Of a DNA stretch of 64,000 nucleotides, positions 1 to 8,734 are shown piece by piece. The first letter of the stretch is position 1. Every line of letters begins with the position of its first letter. Origin of the DNA: Symbiobacterium sp040797425 (GTDB lineage Bacteria; Bacillota; Sulfobacillia; Symbiobacteriales; Symbiobacteriaceae); the NCBI RefSeq assembly GCF_040797425.1, contig NZ_JBFNEH010000008.1, positions 1-64,000 on the forward strand. The letters are read 5' to 3'. Below the pieces are notes generated by a model. It worked only from the letters and a program-made list of their open reading frames with translations, did not search any database and had not been told where the DNA came from. The translations under genes and the position numbers were made by a program.

Positions 1-32
1 GGTCACTGGTTCGATCCCAGTACCGCCCACCA
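1..32 (+). tRNA. 3' end of a tRNA gene, truncated by the window edge
   Basis: Positions 5-9 (ACTGG) and 17-21 (CCAGT) pair as a 5-bp T stem around the 7-nt loop TTCGATC. Positions 22-28 (ACCGCCC) form the 3' half of the acceptor stem, A29 is the discriminator, and CCA is encoded at 30-32. The anticodon lies outside the window, so the amino acid cannot be read. Confidence 0.9.
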
Positions 33-113
33 AATTGCTGGCAGCGGCCCACACTGGCCGCTGTCAGGCTTTTCCGCGCAGAGCGAAGAACGCACACGGG
101 AGGTCAGCACAAG

Positions 114-611
114 ATGGGGCAGAGCGAGAAGGCGCAGCCGCTGGTTGGAATCATCATGGGGAGTCGCTCCGACCTCGAAACCATGCAGGAGGCGGCCCAC
201 GTACTGGATCAGCTGGGCGTCCCCTACGAGATGAAGGTGGTCTCGGCCCACCGCACGCCCGATGCGATGTTCGCCTACGCCGAAGCGGCGGAGGAGCGCG
301 GGCTGAAGGTTATCATCGCCGGGGCCGGCGGTGCGGCCCACCTGCCGGGCATGGTGGCTTCCAAGACCCTCCTGCCGGTGATCGGGGTCCCGGTTCAGAC
401 CTCCGCTCTGAACGGGCTCGACTCGCTGCTCTCCATCGTGCAGATGCCGGGCGGCGTGCCCGTGGCCACGCTCGCCATCGGCAAGGCCGGCGCCAAGAAC
501 GCCGGGCTCCTGGCGGCGCAGATCCTGGCGCTGCAGTACCCCGAGTTCCGGGCGGCGCTGGCCGAGTACCGGTCCTATCTGCGGCAACAGGTGGAGGAGA
601 GCCAGCTATGA
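114..611 (+). CDS. purE: 5-(carboxyamino)imidazole ribonucleotide mutase PurE
   Basis: A 165-aa class I PurE that interconverts N5-CAIR and CAIR in de novo purine synthesis. The family signature GSRSDL sits near residue 17, SAHRTP near residue 44, and the glycine-rich GAGGAAHLPGM loop near residue 70, which in the family holds the catalytic histidine. Length is normal for the family. A GGGAGG-type ribosome binding site lies about 8 nt before the ATG. The stop overlaps the purK start in an ATGA, so the two are translationally coupled, as in most bacteria. Confidence 0.96.
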   Translation: MGQSEKAQPLVGIIMGSRSDLETMQEAAHVLDQLGVPYEMKVVSAHRTPDAMFAYAEAAEERGLKVIIAGAGGAAHLPGMVASKTLLPVIGVPVQTSALNGLDSLLSIVQMPGGVPVATLAIGKAGAKNAGLLAAQILALQYPEFRAALAEYRSYLRQQVEESQL

Positions 612-1888
612 TCCTGCCGGGCAGCGTGGTGGGCATCGTCGGCGGCGGCCAGCTGGCCCGTATGTCGGCCCTGGCGGCCCGGGCGATGGGCTATCGGGTC
701 GCCGTGGCCGACCCGGACCCCGACTGCCCCGCCGCCCCCGTGGCCGACCGGGTGGTCGTGGGCGCCCTCAGCGACCCCGACGCCCTGCTGCCTCTCGCGG
801 ACGTGGCCGACGTGATCACCTACGAGTTCGAGAACATCAACCCCGCGGTCCTCGAGCGGCTGGCGGCGAAGCGGCCGGTCCACCCGCGGGTGGAGATCCT
901 GCGCACGTGCCAGAACCGCATCACCGACAAGCGGGCCATGGAGCGGCTGGGAATCCCCGTCGCCCCCTGGCGCCCCGTGCATTCGGAGGCCGACCTCAGG
1001 GAGGCGATTGCCGCCGTCGGTCTGCCCGCGGTGCTGAAGACCGCCACCATGGGCTACGACGGCAAGGGGCAGGCCGTCGTCCACACGGCGGCAGAAGCGC
1101 TGGCCGCGTACGCCGCGCTCTCCCACCAGCCGCAGGCGCTGGCCGCTCAGCCGCAGGGCAGTGACGCGAGCGCCCGGCCGCTGGTGCTGGAAGGCTTCGT
1201 TCCCTTCCAGTGCGAACTCTCCGTGATCGTCGCCCGCAGTCCCTCCGGCCAGGTGGCAGCCTTCCCCGTCGCCGAGAACATTCACGAACTCAACATCCTC
1301 GCCTACTCCATCGTCCCGGCGCGGGTCCCTCCGGCCGTGCAGGACGCTGCCCGCAGCCTCGCCGTGCGCATCGCCGAGGGGCTCGGCCTGGTCGGGCTGC
1401 TGGGGGTGGAGATGTTCTGCCTGCCCGACGGGCGCCTGCTGGTGAACGAACTGGCCCCCCGCCCCCACAACTCCGGCCACTACACCCAGGACGCATGCCT
1501 CACGTCGCAGTTCGAACAGCACGTCCGTGCGGTCTGCAACCTGCCGCTGGGTGCGGTGGACCTGCTCAGCCCCGTCTGCATGGTGAACGTGATGGGCGAG
1601 GACTTCCCGCTCCACGTGGGCGCCGCCCTGGCCGACCCCCGCGTGAAACTGCATCTCTACGGCAAGCGGGAGGCCCGGCCGCACCGGAAAATGGGCCACC
1701 TGAACGCGCTCGCGGCCAGCGCCGACGAGGCCCTGGAGCGCGCCCGGGCTGCCAAGGCGGCCATCGCCGGGCGGCAGATAGCGCCGGTGGATCGGCAGCT
1801 GGTCATGGACTGGCAGGGGTTTCGAGAAGGGGAACACGGTGTAAGGGAGGAACAGGGATGTCGCGCGTGGCCCGGACCAAGCTTCTGA
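608..1888 (+). CDS. purK: 5-(carboxyamino)imidazole ribonucleotide synthase PurK
   Basis: A 426-aa ATP-grasp ligase that makes N5-CAIR from AIR, bicarbonate and ATP, the step before PurE. The N-terminal GGGQLARM motif begins at about residue 12. The central ATP-grasp core shows KTATMGYDGKGQ, and the C-terminal half carries VNELAPRPHNSGHY, a PurK signature. The ATG at 608 is chosen because it overlaps the purE stop; reading frame continues upstream but does not look like PurK. The 3' end runs 31 bp into the next gene. The end of the protein (after LVMDWQ) is poorly conserved. Confidence 0.95.
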   Translation: MILPGSVVGIVGGGQLARMSALAARAMGYRVAVADPDPDCPAAPVADRVVVGALSDPDALLPLADVADVITYEFENINPAVLERLAAKRPVHPRVEILRTCQNRITDKRAMERLGIPVAPWRPVHSEADLREAIAAVGLPAVLKTATMGYDGKGQAVVHTAAEALAAYAALSHQPQALAAQPQGSDASARPLVLEGFVPFQCELSVIVARSPSGQVAAFPVAENIHELNILAYSIVPARVPPAVQDAARSLAVRIAEGLGLVGLLGVEMFCLPDGRLLVNELAPRPHNSGHYTQDACLTSQFEQHVRAVCNLPLGAVDLLSPVCMVNVMGEDFPLHVGAALADPRVKLHLYGKREARPHRKMGHLNALAASADEALERARAAKAAIAGRQIAPVDRQLVMDWQGFREGEHGVREEQGCRAWPGPSF

Positions 1889-2463
1889 TCCTGCTGGTGG
1901 TGATCGTCGTCGCGGGCGGCACGGTCGCCCTGGCCGTGGTGACGGACTTCGCCCTGCCAGTACTCCTCGGCGTACTGGCTTTGGCCCTCGCCATCCGCAC
2001 GGTCCAGCGGCGCGTGCTGCGGGAGTTCTTCCAGGGCCGGCGCCTTCTGGCTGCCGGCCGGCCTGAGGAGGCCCTCGAGCTCTTCCGGCGCTGCCGCGCC
2101 CGCCTGCAGGCGGAGCCCTGGCGGCTCCGCTGGTTCGTGCGGGTGTCGCTCTATACGCCCAGCGCCGATGCGATGCTGCTGAACTACATCGGCTCGGCCC
2201 ACCTGAGCGCCGGGCACCTGGACGAGGCCGAGCAGGCTTTCCGGGAAGCCCTGGCGCAGGATCCGCTCTTCGCGGTCCCCCACTACAACCGGGCGGTGCT
2301 CGCCGCCGTGCGGGGAGACCGCACCGCGGCGGAACGCCACCTCGCCGAGGCGGCGCGGCTGGGCTTCCCGGGCGGCGGCATGAACGATGTCACCCGGAGG
2401 GCGCAGGCGATCGCGGCCCGACTCCGCACGGCCCGGCCCGCGGCGGGTGGGCCGAAGCAATAG
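1858..2463 (+). CDS. Membrane-anchored TPR-repeat protein
   Basis: A 201-aa protein with two hydrophobic segments at about residues 8-46, then a soluble tail. Residues of about 100-165 show two TPR-like helical pairs (LLNYIGSAHLSAGHLDEAEQAFREAL type, then PHYNRAVLAAVRGDRTAAERHL). The start ATG at 1858 has AAGGGAGG 8 nt upstream and overlaps purK by 31 bp, so it is probably in the purEK transcript. A scaffold role is inferred only from TPRs; no specific function is recognised. Confidence 0.75.
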   Translation: MSRVARTKLLILLVVIVVAGGTVALAVVTDFALPVLLGVLALALAIRTVQRRVLREFFQGRRLLAAGRPEEALELFRRCRARLQAEPWRLRWFVRVSLYTPSADAMLLNYIGSAHLSAGHLDEAEQAFREALAQDPLFAVPHYNRAVLAAVRGDRTAAERHLAEAARLGFPGGGMNDVTRRAQAIAARLRTARPAAGGPKQ

Positions 2464-2505
2464 AGACGTCTGCGCGCGGTGCCAGGAGAAAAGCGATATC
2501 GACAA

Positions 2506-2536
2506 GAGGGGCGGTGCGCCATCTGCACCGCCCCTC
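2506..2536. terminator. Intrinsic terminator-like hairpin between convergent genes
   Basis: A perfect 12-bp stem GAGGGGCGGTGC / GCACCGCCCCTC with a 7-nt loop lies 42 bp after the TPR gene stop and 91 bp beyond the stop of the convergent permease gene. The U tract is weak on both strands, as seen at other GC-rich terminators in this window. Confidence 0.7.
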
Positions 2537-2627
2537 GTTCCATGCCGGCCGGTCCATCCCGCCCGAGCAGAGTCCTTCCTGTCGCACCGCCGCGCCTCAC
2601 GTGCACACGGCGCCCGCGCCCAGGTTC

Positions 2628-3833
2628 CTACTCGTACCGCAACGCCTCGATGGGGTCCATCCGGGCGGCCTTCACCGCGGGATACACGCCGAAGATCAGG
2701 CCGACCGCCGCGGAGAAGCCCAGTGCCAGCGTGATGGCGTACCAGTCGATGCTGAGAGGCGCCTGCAGGTACTTCGCCGCCAGCATCACCGGCCCCGCCG
2801 CTAGCCCGATCCCGATGGCCCCGCCGATCAGGCAGAGCGTGAGGGCCTCCACCAGGAACTGCATGAGGATGTCGCGCCGGCGGGCGCCGATGGCCTTGCG
2901 CAGGCCGATCTCCCGCGTCCGCTCGGTCACGGAGACCATCATGATGTTCATGATGCCCACGCCGCCCACGACCAGCGAGATGCCGGCGATGGCCGCCATC
3001 ACGCGGGTGACGATGGAGAGCACCTCGTTGAAACCGCTCATGAAGTCCGTCCAGATGTGCGCCTCATACGCGGTTCCCGGGTAGACCTTCTCCATCACCT
3101 TTACGGCCAGGTCCTTGACCACCACCGGGTCGGCGCCGTCACGCACCCGCGCCGTCAGGTGATAGTAGCTGTTCTGCCCCGTGGCCCGGGTGATGTAGCT
3201 GCGGGGGATGTAGAAGTCGCCGCCCTCGCCGCCCAGCAACTGCGAGAGCATGCCCGTGTTGGGGGCGATCACGCCGATCACCCGGAAGGGGTAGCCGTTC
3301 AGCATCAGCTCGATCCCCAGGGGGTCGACGCCCTCGCCGAGCAGGTAGGACAGCCGGTTGGCCGAGACCACCATCACCCGGTCGCCCCGGCGGATCTCTT
3401 CCTCGGTGAACCAGCGGCCGGAGGAGAGCTGGATGTTCAGCAGCGACTGGGTGTCGGTGCCCGCGCCGCGAACATACTCCCACGTACTGTCGCGGTGGAA
3501 GGAAATCTGGACGCCCATGCCCACCTGCGGGTCGATCAGCTCGATTTCCGGCAACGCCTGCTTCAGGATCTCGATGTCTTCGTCGCGGAAGGAGCGCTGC
3601 TTGGCCATCTGCTGGCCGTCAGGCGTCCAGCCGCCGGTGGCGAGAAGCTGGAACACGCCGCCGTTCATCGCGTCCAGCTCAGCGGCCACCGCTTTCTGCG
3701 TGCCCCGCCCAATGGCGATGATGGCGATGACCGATCCCACGCCGATGATCAGCCCCAGCATCGTCAGGGCCGAGCGCAGCTTGTTGGCCCACAGGGCCGA
3801 GAGCGCGATGCTGAAGGTCTCCAGCAGGTTCAT
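2628..3833 (-). CDS. MacB-type ABC transporter permease (FtsX/MacB_PCD)
   Basis: A 401-aa permease. One N-terminal membrane helix (about 17-38) follows the ETFSIALSALWANKLRSALTM start and precedes a large extracytoplasmic MacB_PCD domain (about 45-255). Three C-terminal helices follow, with the family motif ERTREIGLRKAIGA near residue 310. It would form the mechanotransmitting membrane subunit of an exporter with the upstream adaptor, whose stop overlaps its ATG by 4 bp. No ATPase domain is fused and no ATPase gene is adjacent, so the energising subunit must be elsewhere. Confidence 0.9.
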   Translation of the reverse strand: MNLLETFSIALSALWANKLRSALTMLGLIIGVGSVIAIIAIGRGTQKAVAAELDAMNGGVFQLLATGGWTPDGQQMAKQRSFRDEDIEILKQALPEIELIDPQVGMGVQISFHRDSTWEYVRGAGTDTQSLLNIQLSSGRWFTEEEIRRGDRVMVVSANRLSYLLGEGVDPLGIELMLNGYPFRVIGVIAPNTGMLSQLLGGEGGDFYIPRSYITRATGQNSYYHLTARVRDGADPVVVKDLAVKVMEKVYPGTAYEAHIWTDFMSGFNEVLSIVTRVMAAIAGISLVVGGVGIMNIMMVSVTERTREIGLRKAIGARRRDILMQFLVEALTLCLIGGAIGIGLAAGPVMLAAKYLQAPLSIDWYAITLALGFSAAVGLIFGVYPAVKAARMDPIEALRYE

Positions 3834-5524
3834 CGCTGTGCGCCTCCCGCCAGGAGGCCCACCGGGACCGTGATCGCCCGTGCCCGCCCGGGCATGCGCC
3901 TGCCGGCCCCGGCGGGGAACATGCCGCCCTCCATGCCGGGCATCACCTCGATGCGCACCTGGTCGCCATCCTGCAGGGTCTCGATCAGCCCAAACGGCGA
4001 GGTGATGATCATCTCACCCTCCTCCAGGCCCGAGATGACCTCGACCTCCATGTTCGTCACGAGACCGGTCTGGATCGGGCGCAGTTCGACCGTGTAGTCC
4101 TTCACCACCAGCACGAAGGCCTGGCCGGCTTCCTCCCGCACGGCCAGCAGCGGCACCACCATGACGTTCTCCTTGCGGGCGGTCTCGATGCGCATCTCCA
4201 CCGACATACCGCTCTTCAGGCGGCCCTCGGGGTTATCCACCACACCCCGCACCTCGAAGGTCACGTTCTCCCCATAGTACATGCCGGGGTAGGACGGGTC
4301 CTGGCTCTGCTGGGTCTGCTGCGCCACGCCGGTGACCACGCCTTCGAAGCTGGCCAGCGGCAGAAGGGCGGAGGTCACCATGATGGTCTGCCCGGGCTCA
4401 AGGCTGTCCAGGTCTACCGCCTCCACCTGGCCCACCAGTTCCATCCGCTCCATGTCGCCCACCCGCACGATGACCATGCCCGCCTGGACGGGGTCACCGT
4501 TACTCACGCCCAGCGAGAGGACGGTGCCCGGCGCCGTCGCGACGATCCGGGTGGAGTCCAGATTGTTCCGCAGTTTCTCCAGGGTGGCCTGTGCGGCCTC
4601 CACCTCGGCCTGGGCCACCTCGATCTGGCCCATGTCAGGGCCGCGGCGCACGGCCTCCTCGGCCTCCTTCACCGCCACCTCGGCCAGCCGTACCTGAATC
4701 TCCAGGAGCCGAATCCGATTTTCCTCACTGTCCTCATCCTGTCCCTCCCCGGAGAGGAGAGACTCGAGTTCGGCCTCGGCCTGGGCCAGTGCGGAGGCCG
4801 TCTCACGGGCGGTCTCCTGGTTCTTCTCCACCGCCTGCCGGTAGGCCGCCTCGGCGTTCCGGTAGTTGCGCTCGGCCTCGGCGTCGCCCGGGTTGGCCAG
4901 GTAGGCGGCCTCAGCCGCGGCCAGTGCGGCGCGAGCCTGGTCGACCGCCTGCTGCGCCTGCGTCACCTGGTTCCGAAGCTGGTTGATCTTCTCGCGCACG
5001 GCCGCCACCTCGCTGCTTTCGCCGGTGCCGCCTCCCGCGCGCGCCTTCACCAGCTGGTTCTGGGCCTCAATCAGCTGCCGCCGCGCCTCCTCCAGCTGGC
5101 GCTCCAGCTGCAGCGGCGCGCTCTCGACGCTGCGCTGCAGCTCCTGCAGCCGCCGCTGCGCCTGCAGGAGATCGCGCTCCTTCGCCTTTACCTCTTCCAG
5201 CAGCTCCGTCGCGTCCAGTTCCGCCAGGACCTGCCCCTCCTCCACCTGCTGGCCGACCTCCACCAGCAGGGTCACCCTGGGGCTCGCCACGGCGGCCTTG
5301 TACTCTTGCAAGTTGCCCGCCCTCACCGTGCCGGGCGCGAAGACCTCCTGCACCAGCATCTGCCGGACCACGGGCTGCACCTGCACCACGGGCGCGCCCT
5401 CCGGACCCTCGGCCACGACGTCGGCGCTCGCGGGCGCGGCAAAGAACCGCTTGTAGCCGTACCACCCACCGGCGGCGACGGCCACGAGCACCAGAATGGT
5501 AATCGCCATCTTGCGCTTCTTCAA
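3830..5524 (-). CDS. HlyD/MacA-family efflux adaptor protein
   Basis: About 564 aa. A basic start and one membrane segment (about 7-22) precede a split lipoyl/barrel architecture: a first half-lipoyl near residues 75-110, a long Ala/Glu/Gln-rich coiled coil at about 110-325, the second half-lipoyl (VATAPGTVLSLGVSNGDPV) near 330, and beta-barrel domains to the end. The coiled coil is longer than in a typical MacA. TTG at 5524 is preferred because GAGGTG lies 6 nt upstream; an ATG 30 bp further upstream (5554) is in frame. It is the upstream partner of the permease. Confidence 0.9.
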   Translation of the reverse strand: MKKRKMAITILVLVAVAAGGWYGYKRFFAAPASADVVAEGPEGAPVVQVQPVVRQMLVQEVFAPGTVRAGNLQEYKAAVASPRVTLLVEVGQQVEEGQVLAELDATELLEEVKAKERDLLQAQRRLQELQRSVESAPLQLERQLEEARRQLIEAQNQLVKARAGGGTGESSEVAAVREKINQLRNQVTQAQQAVDQARAALAAAEAAYLANPGDAEAERNYRNAEAAYRQAVEKNQETARETASALAQAEAELESLLSGEGQDEDSEENRIRLLEIQVRLAEVAVKEAEEAVRRGPDMGQIEVAQAEVEAAQATLEKLRNNLDSTRIVATAPGTVLSLGVSNGDPVQAGMVIVRVGDMERMELVGQVEAVDLDSLEPGQTIMVTSALLPLASFEGVVTGVAQQTQQSQDPSYPGMYYGENVTFEVRGVVDNPEGRLKSGMSVEMRIETARKENVMVVPLLAVREEAGQAFVLVVKDYTVELRPIQTGLVTNMEVEVISGLEEGEMIITSPFGLIETLQDGDQVRIEVMPGMEGGMFPAGAGRRMPGRARAITVPVGLLAGGAQR

Positions 5525-5633
5525 GGGGTTCACCTCGTTAAGCAAGCCTGTCATAGGTTAGACCGCTCGAACTTCCAAGTTGGTTCCACTTTCCTGCGCC
5601 TCCGCCCCGAAGACGCTCCGCCGGAACGCAAGA

Positions 5634-5660
5634 GGGCAGGACCCATTCGGGTTCCTGCCC
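5634..5660 (-). terminator. Terminator hairpin after lysA
   Basis: On the minus strand GGGCAGGAACCC pairs with GGGTCCTGCCC, leaving one bulged base and a 4-nt loop, followed by TCTTGCGTTCC. It lies 20 bp past the lysA stop and before the adaptor gene start. Confidence 0.65.
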
Positions 5661-5680
5661 CTGTTTGCCAGGCGTCCTGT

Positions 5681-7012
5681 CTACCGGGCGGTGCGCGACC
5701 GCAGGCGCTCCGGGAGGAGGTCGAGGGCCGCCATCTCGGCGAAACTCTGCCGCCGCACCACCAGGTCGGCCCGGCCGTCGCGCACGAAGACCACCGGGGG
5801 CGGGGGGAAGCGGTTGTAGTGCGAGGCCATGGAGAAATTGTAGGCGCCCGTAGCGAAGACGGCCAGCAGGTCGCCGGGCGCCACGTCGCCGGCGACGGCC
5901 ACGTCCCGCAGCAGGACGTCGCCCGACTCGCAGTAACGGCCCACCACCGTGACCACCCGCGTGCGCGGGGAGTCGAGCTTGTTGGCCACCGCACACTCGT
6001 ACTCCGCCTGGTACAGGGCCGGGCGGATGTTGTCGCCCATGCCGCCGTCCACCGCCAGGTAGGTCCGCACCCCCGGGATCTCCTTGATGCTGCCCACGGT
6101 GTAGAGCGTGGTGCCCGCTTCGGCGACGATGGACCGCCCCGGCTCGACGATGAGCCGCGGCAGGGGCAGCCCCCGCTCCGCCGCACCGGCGCGCACTGCG
6201 GCGCTGATGCACGCCACCAGCTCGGCCGGCGACGTGGGCCGGTCGCCCTCGACGTAGCGCACCCCCAGGCCGCCGCCCAGGCTCAGCTCCCGGGCGACGC
6301 TGCCCGTCTCGCTCCGGAAAGCGGCCATCAGGTCCAGCATGCGCTGGGCAGCGACGCGATACCCCTGCAGGTCGAAGATCTGCGACCCGATGTGGCAGTG
6401 GAACCCCATCAGCTCCACGTGAGGGAGTGCGAGCGCCTCCCGGGCCGCCGCGAGGGCGAGGCCCCCGGCGATGGGGATGCCGAACTTGGAGTCCAGCTGT
6501 CCCGTGCTGATGTACTCGTGCGTGTGGGCCTCCACCCCCGGCGTCACGCGCAGGAGAATGCGCACTCGCCGGCCCGCGCCGGCCGCGACGGCCTCCAGCA
6601 GGTGCAACTCGTGGGTCGAGTCCACCACAAGGCGGCCGACGCCCGCCTCCAGCGCCAGCCGGATCTCCTCCCCGCTCTTGTTGTTGCCGTGGAAGTAGGT
6701 GCGTTCCATCGGGAAGCCCGCCTGAAGCGCGGTCGCGATCTCACCGCCGGAGACCACGTCCAGCGCGAGCCCCTCCTGCTCGGCCAGCGCTACCATCGCC
6801 GTGCAGAGGAACGCCTTCGACGCATAGGCCACGTCGAAGTCAGGGTAATGCTCCCGGAAGCTCTCCACGTAGGCGCGGCAGTTCCGGCGGATCAGCGCCT
6901 CGTCCATGATGTAAAGCGGCGTGCCGAACTCCCTCGCCAGGTCGGCCACGTCGACCCCGCCCACCGCAAGGTGTCCCCGGGCATTGCGCGTTGCGGTTCC
7001 GTAGAAGTGCAT
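5681..7012 (-). CDS. lysA: Diaminopimelate decarboxylase LysA
   Basis: A 443-aa fold-III PLP enzyme that converts meso-diaminopimelate to L-lysine. YASKAF places the PLP lysine at K66, HCHIGSQ near residue 205 and GGGLGV near 247 bind cofactor phosphate, and CESGD near residue 355 is the active-site cysteine motif contributed across the dimer. A GGGAG ribosome binding site precedes the ATG. The position at the end of the spoIIA-spoVA block matches B. subtilis. Confidence 0.96.
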   Translation of the reverse strand: MHFYGTATRNARGHLAVGGVDVADLAREFGTPLYIMDEALIRRNCRAYVESFREHYPDFDVAYASKAFLCTAMVALAEQEGLALDVVSGGEIATALQAGFPMERTYFHGNNKSGEEIRLALEAGVGRLVVDSTHELHLLEAVAAGAGRRVRILLRVTPGVEAHTHEYISTGQLDSKFGIPIAGGLALAAAREALALPHVELMGFHCHIGSQIFDLQGYRVAAQRMLDLMAAFRSETGSVARELSLGGGLGVRYVEGDRPTSPAELVACISAAVRAGAAERGLPLPRLIVEPGRSIVAEAGTTLYTVGSIKEIPGVRTYLAVDGGMGDNIRPALYQAEYECAVANKLDSPRTRVVTVVGRYCESGDVLLRDVAVAGDVAPGDLLAVFATGAYNFSMASHYNRFPPPPVVFVRDGRADLVVRRQSFAEMAALDLLPERLRSRTAR

Positions 7013-7161
7013 GGCAAGTTCTCCCTCCGGAAGGCGGCCTGTACTGTGCTGTCCCTTAAATACTATTTACACTAACACCCCTGCGTTTTCGCTGTCAACG
7101 AACGCGCCTGCACGGAGGGCAAAGGGAAGCAGGGCCCGGACGCCCGTTGCGACCGGACCCA

Positions 7162-7734
7162 TTACAGCTCCATCCCTGACCGCTCCAGAATCGCCTGGAT
7201 CGCCCGCGTGGTGATCTCGCAGCCCTTCTCCAGGCCGTCGGCCCCGAGCATCTTGCCCGGATCGCCCACGCCGACGATGAGCGGTACGTCCAGCCAGTTG
7301 AGCACATCCACCGTGTCGCCCCGCAGGCGCTTGTGGCGGCGGGGCTGGCCGTCCTTGTCCACCGGGCCCGGCCAGATGCGGCCCTGGCTGTCGACCGAGA
7401 GGTCCACCTTGACGCCGCGGGCCCGGCTCGTGTGCGAGGCCACGGCCACGACGCCCAGCACGCGGATCTCCGGGTGGCGGCAGATGTAAGCCAATGCCTC
7501 CTCGCCCGGGCCCATGCCGGGATCGCCCCGGTCGTCGACCATCACCAGCACGGGGTCATGCGCGGCCTGTTTGATCAGCTCCACGAGTTCCGGGCCGGTA
7601 AAGGGCGTCGGGTTCCCGGCGGAGGCGGAGATGCATCGCATACCCAGGCGGCGGGCGGCCAGTTCGGCCGCCTGCCGGGCCACGTCGTCGCCGTCGGTCA
7701 GCAGGATCACACGGACCGGGGTCTCCAGGCGCAC
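7162..7734 (-). CDS. spoVAE: Stage V sporulation protein AE-a (SpoVAEA-like)
   Basis: A 190-aa soluble protein of the SpoVAE family linked to the spore dipicolinic-acid channel cluster. The family-typical opening RVILLTDGDDVARQAAE, the SASAGNPTPF motif near residue 38 and VMVDDRGDPGMGPGE near 64 are visible. GTG at 7734 is the start, with GGGGGTGA just upstream. It lies between sigF and lysA, where B. subtilis has seven spoVA genes; only this one and a small unrelated membrane ORF remain here. Confidence 0.85.
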   Translation of the reverse strand: MRLETPVRVILLTDGDDVARQAAELAARRLGMRCISASAGNPTPFTGPELVELIKQAAHDPVLVMVDDRGDPGMGPGEEALAYICRHPEIRVLGVVAVASHTSRARGVKVDLSVDSQGRIWPGPVDKDGQPRRHKRLRGDTVDVLNWLDVPLIVGVGDPGKMLGADGLEKGCEITTRAIQAILERSGMEL

Positions 7735-7964
7735 TCACCCCCGGCAAGGACCAGCGTGGCCCCCGACGGCGCCGGCCGCGGCCGTGCCGCGTACCAGCGC
7801 CAGGTGCTGACCGCGCCGGCCAGCAAGAGCAGGCCGATGATGAGCAGTCCCCAGCGCAGCCGCCGCTCCGGTCCCGTGTTGAGCGTCATCCACCCCACCC
7901 CTGGGAGTAGCATGCCCAACGCGGCCGCGCCGATTTCAGCCCTTTTCGAAGCGACCGCCGTCAC
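7707..7964 (-). CDS. Small membrane protein between sigF and spoVAE
   Basis: An 85-aa ORF. Its GTG start overlaps the sigF stop (GTGA), implying coupling, and its 3' end overlaps spoVAE by 28 bp. One or two hydrophobic stretches (about 11-22 and 36-54) suggest a membrane protein; the tail is Pro/Arg-rich. I do not recognise a family. Its place corresponds to spoVAA-AB in B. subtilis, but it shows no resemblance to either that I can see. The tight overlaps on both sides are the main evidence that it is real. Confidence 0.55.
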   Translation of the reverse strand: MTAVASKRAEIGAAALGMLLPGVGWMTLNTGPERRLRWGLLIIGLLLLAGAVSTWRWYAARPRPAPSGATLVLAGGECAWRPRSV

Positions 7965-8728
7965 CGGGTGGCGTTCACGTAGTTCCGGATCCGCTCCAGG
8001 GCCCGCCGTTCCAGGCGCGAAACCTGGACCTGGCTGCAGCCGAGGATCGAGGCGACCTCCGTCTGCGTCTTGTCGCGGAAGAACCGGAGCAGGATAACGG
8101 TGCGTTCCCGCTCGTCCAGCTGCTTCAGTCCCTCCCGGAGGGCGACGCGGTCGAGCCACAGGCCTTCCCGCTGGTCATCCGCCGCGGCCAACTGGTCCAG
8201 CAGGTAAATGGGGTCGCCGTTCCCCTCGTGCACCGTCTGGTGGATTGAAGCGGGTGTGCGGACACCGTCCAGCGCCGCCACCACCTCTTCCGGCGGCACC
8301 CCCAGTTCCGCCGCCACCTCGTGGACGGTCGGGTCCCGCTGCAGCTCGTTCGCCAGCTGCTCCCGGACGCGGCGGGCCTGCACCGCCAGCTGCTTCAGGC
8401 TCCGGCTCACCCGCATCGGGCCGTCGTCCCTGAGGTGGCGCCGGATCTCGCCCATGATCAAGGGCACCGCATAGGTGCTGAAGCGCACGTCGTAGTTCAG
8501 GTCGAACCGGTCGATGGCCTTCAGGAGGCCGATGCAGCCGATCTGGAAGAGGTCCTCCGGGTCGGCCCCCGAGGCGCTGAAACGCGCCACGAGCGACCGC
8601 ACCAGCCGGAGGTTCTCCTCCACCAGCCGGTCCCGGGCCTCCTTGTCGCCGGCCCGGGCCCGCGCCAGCAGCTTCCGGACCTCGTCGTCGGGCCACCCGC
8701 GCTCCTCCAGCGTCTCCCCACGAGCCAT
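7961..8728 (-). CDS. sigF: RNA polymerase sigma-F factor (forespore-specific)
   Basis: A 255-aa sigma-70-family factor. Region 2 carries NLRLVRSLVARF and the core-binding DLFQIGCIGLLKAIDRFD (about 58-77), followed by FSTYAVPLIMGEIRRHLRDDG. Region 4 ends with an HTH (EVASILGCSQVQVSRLERRALERIR, about 225-249). SpoIIAB holds it inactive until SpoIIAA releases it in the forespore. It is the third gene of the spoIIA operon, 6 bp after spoIIAB. Confidence 0.95.
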   Translation of the reverse strand: MARGETLEERGWPDDEVRKLLARARAGDKEARDRLVEENLRLVRSLVARFSASGADPEDLFQIGCIGLLKAIDRFDLNYDVRFSTYAVPLIMGEIRRHLRDDGPMRVSRSLKQLAVQARRVREQLANELQRDPTVHEVAAELGVPPEEVVAALDGVRTPASIHQTVHEGNGDPIYLLDQLAAADDQREGLWLDRVALREGLKQLDERERTVILLRFFRDKTQTEVASILGCSQVQVSRLERRALERIRNYVNATR

Positions 8729-8734
8729 GGCTGA

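Noticed and set aside
5538..6212. Long overlapping ORFs antisense or out of frame to lysA and other genes
   Set aside because: Arg/Pro/Ala-rich compositional shadows of G+C-rich codon use, without starts or families.
7013..7161. TTGACA upstream of lysA as a promoter
   Set aside because: No acceptable -10 hexamer at 16-19 nt; only TAAATA at 23 nt.
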